Of a stretch of DNA of 64,000 nt, positions 18,512-30,000 are shown in pieces. The stretch covers positions 25,388 through 89,387 of the forward strand of contig CALJNR010000073.1 of NCBI GenBank assembly GCA_937981575.1, in the 5' to 3' direction. The translations under genes were made by a program, and so were the position numbers. Each line of letters begins with the position of its first letter. The stretch's first letter is position 1. Source of the DNA: an uncultured Clostridia bacterium. GTDB taxonomy: Bacteria > Bacillota > Clostridia > Lachnospirales > Cellulosilyticaceae. The notes below the pieces were generated by a model that did no database searches, was not told the DNA's origin, and saw nothing but the letters and a program-made list of their open reading frames with translations.

Positions 18512-19204
18512 GTGGAAAATCTAGATTTTGGCGTACAGACGGTCATAAAACTGTTCGAAGTTAATGGACAGGCCCTAGGCATTACAACCACACATATCAA
18601 TACATGGATTGTTATGGCGGCGCTTATAGTCATCGCACTTATAGTGAGAATCAAGCTTAAGAATTTCAAAGAAGTCCCTGAAAGCAAGTTCCAAAACATT
18701 GTGGAACTTCTGATAGAAACGCTTAGTAATTTTACGGCGAGCACTATGGGTGAGAAGAACAGAAATTTTGCTTATTTTTATGGACCAATGTTTTTGTTTA
18801 TTTTGTTATCAAATCTTTCAGGACTAGTTGGCCTTAGGCCGCCTACTGCAGATATCGCAACAACACTTGCATTAGGTTTAACGACGTTTTTCATGATCCA
18901 TGGCTATGGGGTAAAAGCAAAAGGCCCTGGGTATTTCAAAGGATTTTTGGAGCCTATGCCCTTACTATTACCGCTTAATATTGTTGGAGAACTTGCAACA
19001 CCGATTTCACTAAGTTTTCGTTTGTTTGGGAATATACTAGGCGGAACAATTATTATGGGGCTTTACTATGCGATGATGCCACTTGTACTTAGAATAGGAC
19101 TACCAGCAATTTTTCATCTTTATTTTGATGTTTTTGCAGGGGCACTTCAAACACTTATATTTGTTATGCTAAGTATGACCTTTGTATCGAGTGCGATGGA
19201 TTAA
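18512..19204 (+). CDS. atpB: F1Fo ATP synthase subunit a
   Basis: The stator membrane subunit that forms the two ion half-channels against the c-ring. 230 residues with five to six helices. The essential Arg is in SFRLFGNILGG near residue 170, and the last helix (FVMLSMTFVSSAM) is typical. The start is GTG 18512 with AAGGGGTG upstream. It is cotranscribed with the c-subunit genes whose residues indicate Na+ coupling. Confidence 0.95.
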   Translation: MENLDFGVQTVIKLFEVNGQALGITTTHINTWIVMAALIVIALIVRIKLKNFKEVPESKFQNIVELLIETLSNFTASTMGEKNRNFAYFYGPMFLFILLSNLSGLVGLRPPTADIATTLALGLTTFFMIHGYGVKAKGPGYFKGFLEPMPLLLPLNIVGELATPISLSFRLFGNILGGTIIMGLYYAMMPLVLRIGLPAIFHLYFDVFAGALQTLIFVMLSMTFVSSAMD

Positions 19205-19207
19205 TAG

Positions 19208-20097
<890 letters not shown>

Positions 20098-20138
20098 TAA
20101 GAAAACTGCACTATGCATAGAAAGGAGGGAGCTTCCCT

Positions 20139-20708
20139 TTGAATACATCATTTATCACATTATTATCTACGGCACAAAATACTGCTCCCGAGCCAGGGAA
20201 AATTGTCGGGTTTGATATAGGCCTTATTTGGGACCTTAGTCTGCAGTGGCTTGCACTTTTTGTTATTATCTTTATACTCTATAAGCTTTTATTTAAGCCA
20301 GTAACAGAGTTCTTAGAAAAAAGAAAAAATGCTATCAAACAGACTATAGATGATGCCAATCATCAAAAAGCTTCTGCCGTTGAGATGAGAGCCAATTATG
20401 AGGCCAAAATTTCAAATATTGAGGAAGAAGCAAATAAAATTCTTAAAGAAGCAAGAGCAAAGGCTCTAGCGCGGGAAGAAGAGATTATTAAAGCTGCAAA
20501 AGAAGAAGCAGAACTAATCAAACAAAAAGCTTTTAGTGATATTAAACTTGAACAGGCCCGCATTAAAGATGAGATGAAAAAGGAAATGATTGAGCTTTCC
20601 ACAATTATGGCTGGAAAGTTTGTAAGTGCGTCTATTGATGATACTAAACATACAGAGTTAATTGATAATATTATCAAAGAGATGGGGGATGTTCAGTGGC
20701 TAAATTAG
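20139..20708 (+). CDS. atpF: F1Fo ATP synthase subunit b
   Basis: The peripheral stalk. 189 residues: one N-terminal membrane helix at about 32-52, followed by a long, charged coiled coil (residues 60-165, alternating Glu/Lys/Ala). TTG 20139 is the start, 7 bases after AAAGGAGGGAG. It overlaps atpH by 13 bases, suggesting coupled translation. Confidence 0.94.
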   Translation: MNTSFITLLSTAQNTAPEPGKIVGFDIGLIWDLSLQWLALFVIIFILYKLLFKPVTEFLEKRKNAIKQTIDDANHQKASAVEMRANYEAKISNIEEEANKILKEARAKALAREEEIIKAAKEEAELIKQKAFSDIKLEQARIKDEMKKEMIELSTIMAGKFVSASIDDTKHTELIDNIIKEMGDVQWLN

Positions 20709-21241
20709 TTATTAAAAGGTATGCTACTGCCCTATTTGATCTTGCTGCTTCAGAAGGGAAAATGCAGCAGTTTGAAGAAGAAATAAGGTCTATAGTTCTT
20801 GCTTTAAAGGAAGAACCTGATTTTATAAGTGTCCTTCAAAACCAAAAAATAACTTTAGGTGAAAAAGTTTTACTTATAGAACGCATTTTCGCAAATAAGG
20901 CAGATGCTTCCATTGTAGGTCTGATGGTTATTGTTGTGAGAAAAGGCAGACAGGAATTTCTGCTGGATATTTTCGAGGCCTTTTTAGAGATGGCAAAACA
21001 TAAAAAGGGTATTTTGAGAGCAACTGTAACCTCGGCAGTGCCGCTTAAAGATAGTCAGTTAGAGCAAATTAAGTCAAGGCTCGAAATGAGTACCAAGAGT
21101 CAAATAGAACTTAATACAATAATAGATGAGTCCATCATAGCAGGTCTCGTTGTTAGAGTTGGAGACAAAGTCGTAGATGCAAGTATTAAGGGTAATATGC
21201 AGAACTTAAAGAAGCAGTTAACTGAACTTAGACTTGCGTAG
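20696..21241 (+). CDS. atpH: F1Fo ATP synthase delta subunit
   Basis: Links the top of F1 to the b stalk. 181 residues with an N-terminal helical domain ([16 protein letters not shown] at the start) and the C-terminal family motif near [17 protein letters not shown] (about 150-166). GTG 20696 is the only start that fits, inside the end of atpF. Confidence 0.94.
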   Translation: MAKLVIKRYATALFDLAASEGKMQQFEEEIRSIVLALKEEPDFISVLQNQKITLGEKVLLIERIFANKADASIVGLMVIVVRKGRQEFLLDIFEAFLEMAKHKKGILRATVTSAVPLKDSQLEQIKSRLEMSTKSQIELNTIIDESIIAGLVVRVGDKVVDASIKGNMQNLKKQLTELRLA

Positions 21242-21264
21242 AAAGAAAGGGGTGTAACAAGTTA

Positions 21265-22776
21265 ATGAATCTGAGACCAGAAGAAATAAGCAGTATAATT
21301 AAAGAACAGATTAAAAACTATACAGCGCACCTGGAAATAGCTGAAGTAGGTACTGTTATTACCGTAGGTGACGGTATTGCACGTATTCACGGCCTGCAAA
21401 AAGCAATGGCAGGTGAACTTCTTGAATTTCCAGGAGATGTATATGGTATGGTACTTAACCTAGAAGAAGATAACATTGGTGTTGTTCTTTTAGGTTCAGA
21501 GCAAAATATTAAAGAAGGCGATACTGTTAAATCCACAGGCCGCGTTGTAGAGGTTCCAGTAGGCGATGCCCTCATGGGACGTGTAGTTAATGCACTGGGA
21601 CAGCCAATTGATGGTAAAGGGCCTATTCATACAGAAAAATTCAGAAGAGTTGAACGTATAGCACCAGGGGTTATTGAAAGAAAGTCAGTTGATACACCGC
21701 TTCAGACAGGACTTAAGGCAATTGATGCCATGGTTCCTATCGGAAGAGGACAAAGAGAGCTGATTATCGGAGACAGACAAACTGGTAAAACGGCGCTGGC
21801 CATTGATACGATTATCAACCAAAGAGGAAAAGATGTACTGTGTATCTATGTTGCAATCGGGCAAAAGGCGTCAACTGTAGCACAAATTGTGAATACACTT
21901 GAGAAAAATAATGCAATGAGTTATACAACAGTAGTCGTATCTACAGCAAGTGAACTTGCACCGCTTCAATATATTGCACCTTATGCAGGGGTTGCAATAG
22001 GTGAAGAGTGGATGGAAAATGGAAAAGATGTACTTATTGTTTATGATGATTTATCAAAACATGCGGTAGCTTACCGTACAATGGCACTTCTTCTTAGAAG
22101 ACCTCCAGGGCGCGAAGCTTATCCAGGGGATGTATTCTATCTTCATTCACGTCTTTTAGAAAGAGCAGCTAAACTTTCAGATGAAAGAGGCGGCGGCTCT
22201 ATAACAGCACTGCCTATTATTGAAACACAGGCTGGGGACATTTCAGCTTATATTCCAACAAACGTTATTTCAATTACTGATGGACAGATTTTCCTTGAAA
22301 CAGAGCTCTTTAACGCGGGGATAAGACCAGCGGTTAACCCAGGACTTTCAGTATCTCGTGTAGGAGGAGCGGCGCAGATTAAGGCCATGAAGCAGATTGC
22401 AGGCCCTATCCGTGTTGAACTTGCTCAGTACCGTTCTCTGGCTGCTTTCGCACAGTTCGGTTCAGACCTCGATACAGCAACTCAAAATGCGCTGATGCAA
22501 GGAGAACGTATCATGGAAGTTCTGAAACAGCCACAGTACGCTCCGCTTAGCGTAGCTCATCAAGTTATTATTCTTTATGCAGCAACAAGAAAATATCTTT
22601 TAGATATACCAGTTTCGGCAGTTACAAAGTTCCAAAATGAGCTGATGGAATTTGTAGATACGAAGTATCCTGAAATCTTAGGAGAACTTGTTAAAAAAGA
22701 GGGTATCACTAAAGAAGTTGATGATAAGCTCAAAGCAATTGTTACTGAGTTTAAAGAAAAATTTAAAATCGATTAA
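21265..22776 (+). CDS. atpA: F1Fo ATP synthase alpha subunit
   Basis: Non-catalytic nucleotide-binding subunit of F1, 503 residues. The Walker A loop GDRQTGKT lies at about 169-176, and the family signature near [14 protein letters not shown] at about 350-363 is intact. Start ATG 21265 follows AAAGGGGTG. It is cotranscribed with its neighbours. Confidence 0.98.
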   Translation: MNLRPEEISSIIKEQIKNYTAHLEIAEVGTVITVGDGIARIHGLQKAMAGELLEFPGDVYGMVLNLEEDNIGVVLLGSEQNIKEGDTVKSTGRVVEVPVGDALMGRVVNALGQPIDGKGPIHTEKFRRVERIAPGVIERKSVDTPLQTGLKAIDAMVPIGRGQRELIIGDRQTGKTALAIDTIINQRGKDVLCIYVAIGQKASTVAQIVNTLEKNNAMSYTTVVVSTASELAPLQYIAPYAGVAIGEEWMENGKDVLIVYDDLSKHAVAYRTMALLLRRPPGREAYPGDVFYLHSRLLERAAKLSDERGGGSITALPIIETQAGDISAYIPTNVISITDGQIFLETELFNAGIRPAVNPGLSVSRVGGAAQIKAMKQIAGPIRVELAQYRSLAAFAQFGSDLDTATQNALMQGERIMEVLKQPQYAPLSVAHQVIILYAATRKYLLDIPVSAVTKFQNELMEFVDTKYPEILGELVKKEGITKEVDDKLKAIVTEFKEKFKID

Positions 22777-22797
22777 TGGATAGAGAGGGTGCGATAG

Positions 22798-23679
22798 ATG
22801 GCGTCTTTACAAGATATTAAAGGACGAATACGAAGTATAGACAGCACCAAAAAAATTACAAGCGCAATGCACCTTGTAGCAACCTCGAAGCTTAATAAAA
22901 GTAAAGAAGCTGCACTGAGAACAAGGCCGTTTTTTAGAAAAATGCTTTCTACTATGCAGTCTATAGCTAAAAATGCTAAAGGCGCAGGTTCACCGTTTTT
23001 GAGGCCCAATGAATCTTCTGTAAAAGCGTATATTACACTTTCAGCAGACAGAGGACTTTGCGGAGGATATAATTCAAACATTTGCAAACTTGTTATGAAT
23101 CATATAGAAAACAAAGATGAAACGCACTTAGTGATTGTAGGCAAGAGAGGAAAAGAACTTTTTAAAACAAAAGGGTATCAGGTACAAAAAGAAATACTTG
23201 GCGTATCTGAAGCACCTAATTATAAGGCAGCAAGGGACCTTGCGGATTATGTAATTGATCAGTATGCAAAAGGTGAAGTTGGAGAAGTCTATTTAGCTTA
23301 TACAAGTTTTAAGTCTTCTATCCAGCAGGAACCAACGATGATTCGTATTCTGCCAATAGATATAGAGCGTATGATGAAAGAAGATTCCGAGCAAAAAACA
23401 AGTGAAGAAGGACTGCCAAATGACCTTTTAGTTTATGAACCATCACCAGAAGCAGTGCTTGGCTACATTATACCAAGATATGTAGCTGATGTGATTTATG
23501 GGGGTATGGTAGAAGCAAGCGCAAGTGAGCAAGGTGCTAGAATGACAGCTATGGATTCTGCAACTGAAAATGCAGAGGAGATTATGGAAAAGCTTAACAT
23601 TCAGTACAATAGAGCAAGGCAAGCAGCTATCACGCAGGAACTATCAGAGATTGTAGGTGGTGCCGAGGCACTCAAATAA
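22798..23679 (+). CDS. atpG: F1Fo ATP synthase gamma subunit
   Basis: Central rotor shaft, 293 residues. The N-terminal helix (IKGRIRSIDSTKKITSAMHL) and the C-terminal helix (MTAMDSATENAEEIMEKLN) that form the coiled-coil axle are both present, and the middle SADRGLCGGYNSN is typical. Followed by a 61-base gap with a hairpin before atpD. Confidence 0.97.
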   Translation: MASLQDIKGRIRSIDSTKKITSAMHLVATSKLNKSKEAALRTRPFFRKMLSTMQSIAKNAKGAGSPFLRPNESSVKAYITLSADRGLCGGYNSNICKLVMNHIENKDETHLVIVGKRGKELFKTKGYQVQKEILGVSEAPNYKAARDLADYVIDQYAKGEVGEVYLAYTSFKSSIQQEPTMIRILPIDIERMMKEDSEQKTSEEGLPNDLLVYEPSPEAVLGYIIPRYVADVIYGGMVEASASEQGARMTAMDSATENAEEIMEKLNIQYNRARQAAITQELSEIVGGAEALK

Positions 23680-23691
23680 TTCAGAATTAGA

Positions 23692-23710
23692 CTAACGAAG
23701 GATTCGTTAG
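23692..23710 (+). other. Small perfect hairpin between atpG and atpD
   Basis: CTAACGAA (23692-23699) and TTCGTTAG (23703-23710) pair perfectly around a GGA loop. No T-run follows, so it is not a terminator. It may be a processing or stability element that adjusts the output of atpD relative to atpG. Confidence 0.5.
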
Positions 23711-25132
<1,422 letters not shown>

Positions 25133-25141
25133 GTGATGATT

Positions 25142-25543
25142 GTGGGAAAAAATAAAATAACGCTTCAAATCATAACACCACTTAAGAAAATATTTGATGA
25201 AGAAGTTGAGTCTGTCATATTGCATACCACAGAAGGAGACATGGGGGTACTATATGACCATGAACCTGTTGCAGCCCTTTTAGGTTATAATGTAGTACGC
25301 TACATTCAAGAAGGTGTGATGAAAAAAGCGACTACTATGGGAGGCTTTGCAGAAGTTACAAAGGATAGAGTTACTATTCTTACAGATGCTTCTGAATTTC
25401 CGGAAGACATTGATGTAGAGCGGGCAAAAAGAGCTAAGGAAAGAGCAGAAGGCCGACTTTCGGATGAAGAGATGGATAGAAAAAGAGCTGAAGTAGCGCT
25501 TAAAAAGGCAATTGTCAGACTGAATGTTAGAGAAGAGAAATAA
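25142..25543 (+). CDS. atpC: F1Fo ATP synthase epsilon subunit
   Basis: Regulatory rotor subunit, about 133 residues: an N-terminal beta-sandwich (LQIITPLKKIFDEEVESV, then GDMGVLYDHEP) and a C-terminal two-helix hairpin rich in Lys/Arg/Glu. GTG 25142 fits best with AGGTGAT as ribosome site; GTG 25133 and ATG 25136 are alternatives that overlap it. It is the last gene of the operon and is followed by a terminator. Confidence 0.94.
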   Translation: MGKNKITLQIITPLKKIFDEEVESVILHTTEGDMGVLYDHEPVAALLGYNVVRYIQEGVMKKATTMGGFAEVTKDRVTILTDASEFPEDIDVERAKRAKERAEGRLSDEEMDRKRAEVALKKAIVRLNVREEK

Positions 25544-25550
25544 TAATAAA

Positions 25551-25575
25551 AGGGAGACCAAAGGTCTCTCTTTTT
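25551..25575 (+). terminator. Terminator of the atp operon
   Basis: GGGAGACC pairs with GGTCTCTC around an AAA loop, followed by TTTTT, directly after the atpC stop. Confidence 0.88.
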
Positions 25576-25576
25576 A

Positions 25577-25858
25577 TTTTTATTTCATCTCTAAATATCT
25601 TTCTAAAATAAAAATTCATGGGACAAAGGCCTAAGATCAAGCAATCATCCTTATCCACTGGACTTTTCTTTATGTGTTTAGAAGTGCTAAAATAGTATAA
25701 AAACAAGACATTTTTTTACATATCTCAGCAGAATAAGTGGAGATAATAAATAAAAAAGTAAAAAAAATAATATTTCCTGGGAAATGGTGTTTATAAAGAT
25801 TTGAAATTATGGTAAAATAAGTATACTGATTTTGAGATTTAGATGAAGGAGAATGGCT
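25577..25858 (+). other. AT-rich intergenic stretch before mutY
   Basis: No gene or known RNA family is evident. It contains A- and T-rich runs (for example around 25720-25775). A TAAAAT at 25813-25818 could be the mutY -10, with only a poor TTTATA at the -35 position. Confidence 0.4.
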
Positions 25859-26890
25859 ATGGATTATACAGAAAGATTACTGACGTGGTTTGATGCTTAT
25901 AAGCGGGAAATGCCTTGGAGAAATACAAATGATCCGTACGCAATATGGGTATCTGAAATTATGCTTCAGCAGACTCAAGTAGATACGGTTATTCCGTATT
26001 ATAATAAGTTTATGGGAAGGTTTCCGACTGTCCATAGCTTAGCCAGTGCTCCACTTGAAGAAGTCTATAAATATTGGGAAGGGCTTGGGTATTACCGAAG
26101 GGCGGAAAATCTTCATAAGGGCGCCAAAATGGTAGATGAGCAGTATGGAGGGGTTTTTCCGGGAGATATCGAACAGGTAAAAAAGATTCCTGGCATTGGT
26201 CCATATACCCTGGGCGCTATCCTAAGTATCGCTTTTCATATTCCACTGCCTGCTGTAGATGGAAATGTTATGCGAATCCTTGCAAGGCAATTTCTAATAG
26301 ATGAAGATATCAGTATAACTAAAAATAGAAAGATATTTGAGGATAAAGTCATGGAGCTTATGCCGGAAGACCCCAATAGGTTTAATCAAGCACTTATGGA
26401 ACTTGGGGCTCTAGTATGTACACCAAAAACACCAAAGTGCAGTGAATGTCCCGTAAGTACACTGTGTAAAGGACACATTAATGGCTCAGCTCTGCAGTAT
26501 CCTGTTAAAACAAAGAAAATAAAAAATCCATCCGAATTCTACTATGCGATACTCTTCAAAAAAGGAAATACTTACTGGATGGAAAAAAGGCCAGAAGAAG
26601 GACTGTTAGCTCGACTATGGGGATTTCCGCTTGTTGAAAAAGAGGGAGCTGATAACATTATCAATAAGGCATGTTATTATGAAGTATTGCAGGATGTCTC
26701 TCATGTTTTTACTCATAAAAAATGGGAAATGACTCCAATTATAATAGAATGGGAGAAAACGTTATTTAGCCAGTTAACAGCCAATACAGAATTGGGCGCA
26801 TTTGTTACCCTTGAAGAAATGAAAAGTTATCCTATAGCGACGGCTTTTAAAAAAATTATTAAGAAAGTTATAAAAGAAGATTTAAAATAA
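25859..26890 (+). CDS. mutY: Adenine DNA glycosylase
   Basis: Removes adenine mispaired with 8-oxoguanine. About 343 residues: a helix-hairpin-helix GPD domain with catalytic Glu in SEIMLQQTQVDTV (about 35-47), the HhH loop IPGIGPYTLGA near 110 and the catalytic Asp in PAVDGNVMRI near 136. A 4Fe-4S cluster follows (C-x6-C-x2-C-x5-C within CTPKTPKCSECPVSTLC near 190-206), then a C-terminal NUDIX-like 8-oxoG reader. ATG 25859 is 7 bases after AAGGAG; ATG 25853 is too close. Confidence 0.96.
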   Translation: MDYTERLLTWFDAYKREMPWRNTNDPYAIWVSEIMLQQTQVDTVIPYYNKFMGRFPTVHSLASAPLEEVYKYWEGLGYYRRAENLHKGAKMVDEQYGGVFPGDIEQVKKIPGIGPYTLGAILSIAFHIPLPAVDGNVMRILARQFLIDEDISITKNRKIFEDKVMELMPEDPNRFNQALMELGALVCTPKTPKCSECPVSTLCKGHINGSALQYPVKTKKIKNPSEFYYAILFKKGNTYWMEKRPEEGLLARLWGFPLVEKEGADNIINKACYYEVLQDVSHVFTHKKWEMTPIIIEWEKTLFSQLTANTELGAFVTLEEMKSYPIATAFKKIIKKVIKEDLK

Positions 26891-26936
26891 ATCACTAAAT
26901 ACTTATTATGAAAGTGGGAAATAATGTCGATAAATA

Positions 26937-26964
26937 TTTAGACGGTATTTTAGTTTACTATATA
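26937..26964 (+). promoter_or_regulatory. Weak possible promoter of the giant-protein pair
   Basis: TTTAGA (26937-26942) and TATATA (26959-26964) with 16-base spacing precede the first giant gene. Each box matches consensus at only about four positions. Confidence 0.3.
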
Positions 26965-27000
26965 ACAACATGCATATAGAGGACATAGGGAGGGTATTTT

Positions 27001-30000
27001 ATGAAAAGAAAACTAGCATTATTCCTAAGCATCATGATGATCATCAGTTTATTTCAAGGGATAAATATATATGCGGCGCCGCCAAGCAGTGAGTTTATTC
27101 AAACCCATAGGTTTGCAAGGACCCAGGAGGGTCTTTATGAGAGAGTAGGAACAGGCATGGAAAAAAAGGTTATGCCTGACGGAACACAGGAATCAGCGTT
27201 TAAATGGGAAATGCAGCAAGGGGAATATGAACTTACTTATGATATGATATCGAGTAAAAATACAACCAATAAAGTAAGGCTTGGTTTTGAAGTACTAGGA
27301 GAAGATGTTAAAGTAGATATCAGTCTTCGGGATGCTTTAGGAGCGCCGCAGACAGTTAACTATACGCAGTCTATCTTTCCTTACAGCAGCTCGTCAACTA
27401 CAACGACAGGATCAAACTTTACATATACGCTAGGGATTAACCCTAAGTTGGCAGAACGAAGAGAACTAAGTTTAATAGCTGATAATACACATATTAGAAT
27501 GTATATGGAAGGCAAAACGATACACTTTTGGACAAGTAATATCAGAAAGGGATATATTACAGATTTTACCTTAGCTTATGGGACTGAATCTCAGACCATT
27601 ACAGTATTAAATGGACTAAGAGATTTTGAAATAAGTCCAATACATCTTGTGACAACTGGAGCAGCACTTGCATCAAAAGACATTATAGAAGTAAATGATG
27701 GCCTGAAGCCAGGGTCTAATCCTGGAGTCAGGGTATCCTTTGAAAAGCCTAAAAAGGTACAGGGCGGACAGTTCCAGCCTATTTCTTCAAATGGTGAAAC
27801 AGCAACGCTTGCTATTTGGGGGGAGCAAAGGCCAGGGGTAAAAGATACAACACGCATTAATAATGAGAGGAACCTGAGTTTTGCACTTTCTAATGGGGCT
27901 GTCATTAAAGATACAGTTAAAAATCCTCCAGTAGGCGAGAATGTAGGGAATGCATATGATGACGGAAATACTGTAACAATTTACATAACAAAAGAGCGTC
28001 CAGTAGGAACAGGAGCAGATACAGCTGTTATATGGGACTCACTGGATGCTAGTATGCTCATAGGCGGCAAGCTGGAGCTTACGGGGGGAGTATTTAATAC
28101 TATTAAAAATACGACTTTTACGCCGCAAAATAACGGGCACACATATCTTGAATATACCGTATACCGCGCCAGCGAAGAACAAATTTGTATCGAGATTGTT
28201 CCATACAATATTAATGGAACAGTAAACTATACATTGAAAGAAAGACTTGGGGGTACTGGTTCTCAAGGGAACTTCAGCAACATTATTACAAGAACCCACA
28301 CTCGGACAGAAGAGAACAAAAATGATATTATATCAATTTATATTCCTAAAACGAAGGCAGATGTTTACTATCAAATAGAAGTTGATATCGGTACGAGTTC
28401 AAAACTCAATTCGCAGCAGCTTAGGTTTATGCCAGGGCTCAGCATTGCACCACCGCCTATCACTCAAATCTTAAGAGCAAACAATGTATACGTTATTCCG
28501 CCAGATACAACGACAGGTAGTACGCTGATGGTACCTCAGGCTATAGGCTTTGACATTGAGTGGAGTGCACCAAGCAGTGCAGAGTTAGAAGCCATGCTTG
28601 CAAAAGGAGATATCTATTACGAACTTTCTCTTTATGACAAGAAAAAAGAGAGTCCATATGTAACGAAAGTTTTCAGAGTCTATAAAGATCTAAGTGCCTC
28701 GGCAAATGAGCAGATTAAAATAGCAATATACGGTGGAACACCATACAATGCTGAGGCAGCAGGGCAATACAATAAAACCACAGGAACTTTTGAAGTGAAA
28801 AGGGTTGTAGTCCAAAAGGCAGAAGAAACGAGATGGGAAAGGCTGGATCTTGCCCCAGAGCGTTTTACAAATAAACAAGATTATCCGGTAATAACGGAAA
28901 ATGCTATTCGCGTAGATTTAGATTATTCTATTCCAGGAACTTATTATTTATCAATGAAAGGTATTTTGGATCCTGATGACGGATCACAGAATATAGCAGT
29001 CAGCAAAGAATCAAGTTTTATGTCTCTTGCCCTTGATTATGCAATAGAAGTGCTGCCTACCCCTTCTGATATAACAACTGTTAATCAGTCTGTTACCAGT
29101 GGAAGCAATTATACTATTAGTTATGATATTCAAATAGAGAATTTAGACATCAGAAAGTATGTCAGAAATATGCTTGAACCAGCTAAGATTTATCTGGACG
29201 ATCCTACTGGTACAAGCCCAAATCTGAACAAAGGAATTTATGAAATATTTCTTTATCAGAAAAACGCCAGTAAGCAAAGCTATACACAGACAGATTTAGA
29301 AAATGCGATGAATACTCCAGAGAATGTGGTGCGTATGACTGATTTGAAGTTAGGGAATAAACTGGATATGTCACAATACGCTGAAAAGCTTAGAAAAGGC
29401 GAAGTGCTTGCGGTTGAGTATATAGCGAATGCACTTGAAGGCAGGCAGCAAAAAGAAAACCTGCTGCTTGAAAACCTGGATCCTAACCAAGTTTACTATG
29501 TAAAAGTAAGATTAAGGATAGATCCTTTGAAAGGAGATGCCCTATCGCCGCTGAGTTCGAGGTATTCTATATTTTCAAGTACGTATACCTTTACGACTGT
29601 CACAACCCCTCAGCCGCCAAAACCAGAAGATAAAGTACCGCCTGCTCCAAAATCTATATGGGTAGATTCTCAGCCTAACAATACAACGGCAGTACTTAAA
29701 TGGGCTAAGGCTGAATTTGAACAAGATGAGGATACAACTAAGATTTATTATGAACTTATAAGAATGGCAGATGTTGGTCTTAAAGAAAATGAGAAAGGCA
29801 ATAAAATTCCGCTTAGCAGATTAGTAGCTGATCATGCTGGCAGCAGCGGATTCTATACTTCAGAACCTAATATTATGACGATTAGAGGAAGTGCAGCTGC
29901 CTCAGAGCTTCAGCCAGTTCAATCTTCTGACAGTTTTAGGCTGGAAGATAACAGTCTTTCACCTAATACGATTTATTACTATTATGTACGTACGGTATGT

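Noticed and set aside
25577..25858. Possible structured RNA upstream of mutY
   Set aside because: I looked for conserved riboswitch cores and long stems and saw none; the stretch is plain AT-rich sequence.
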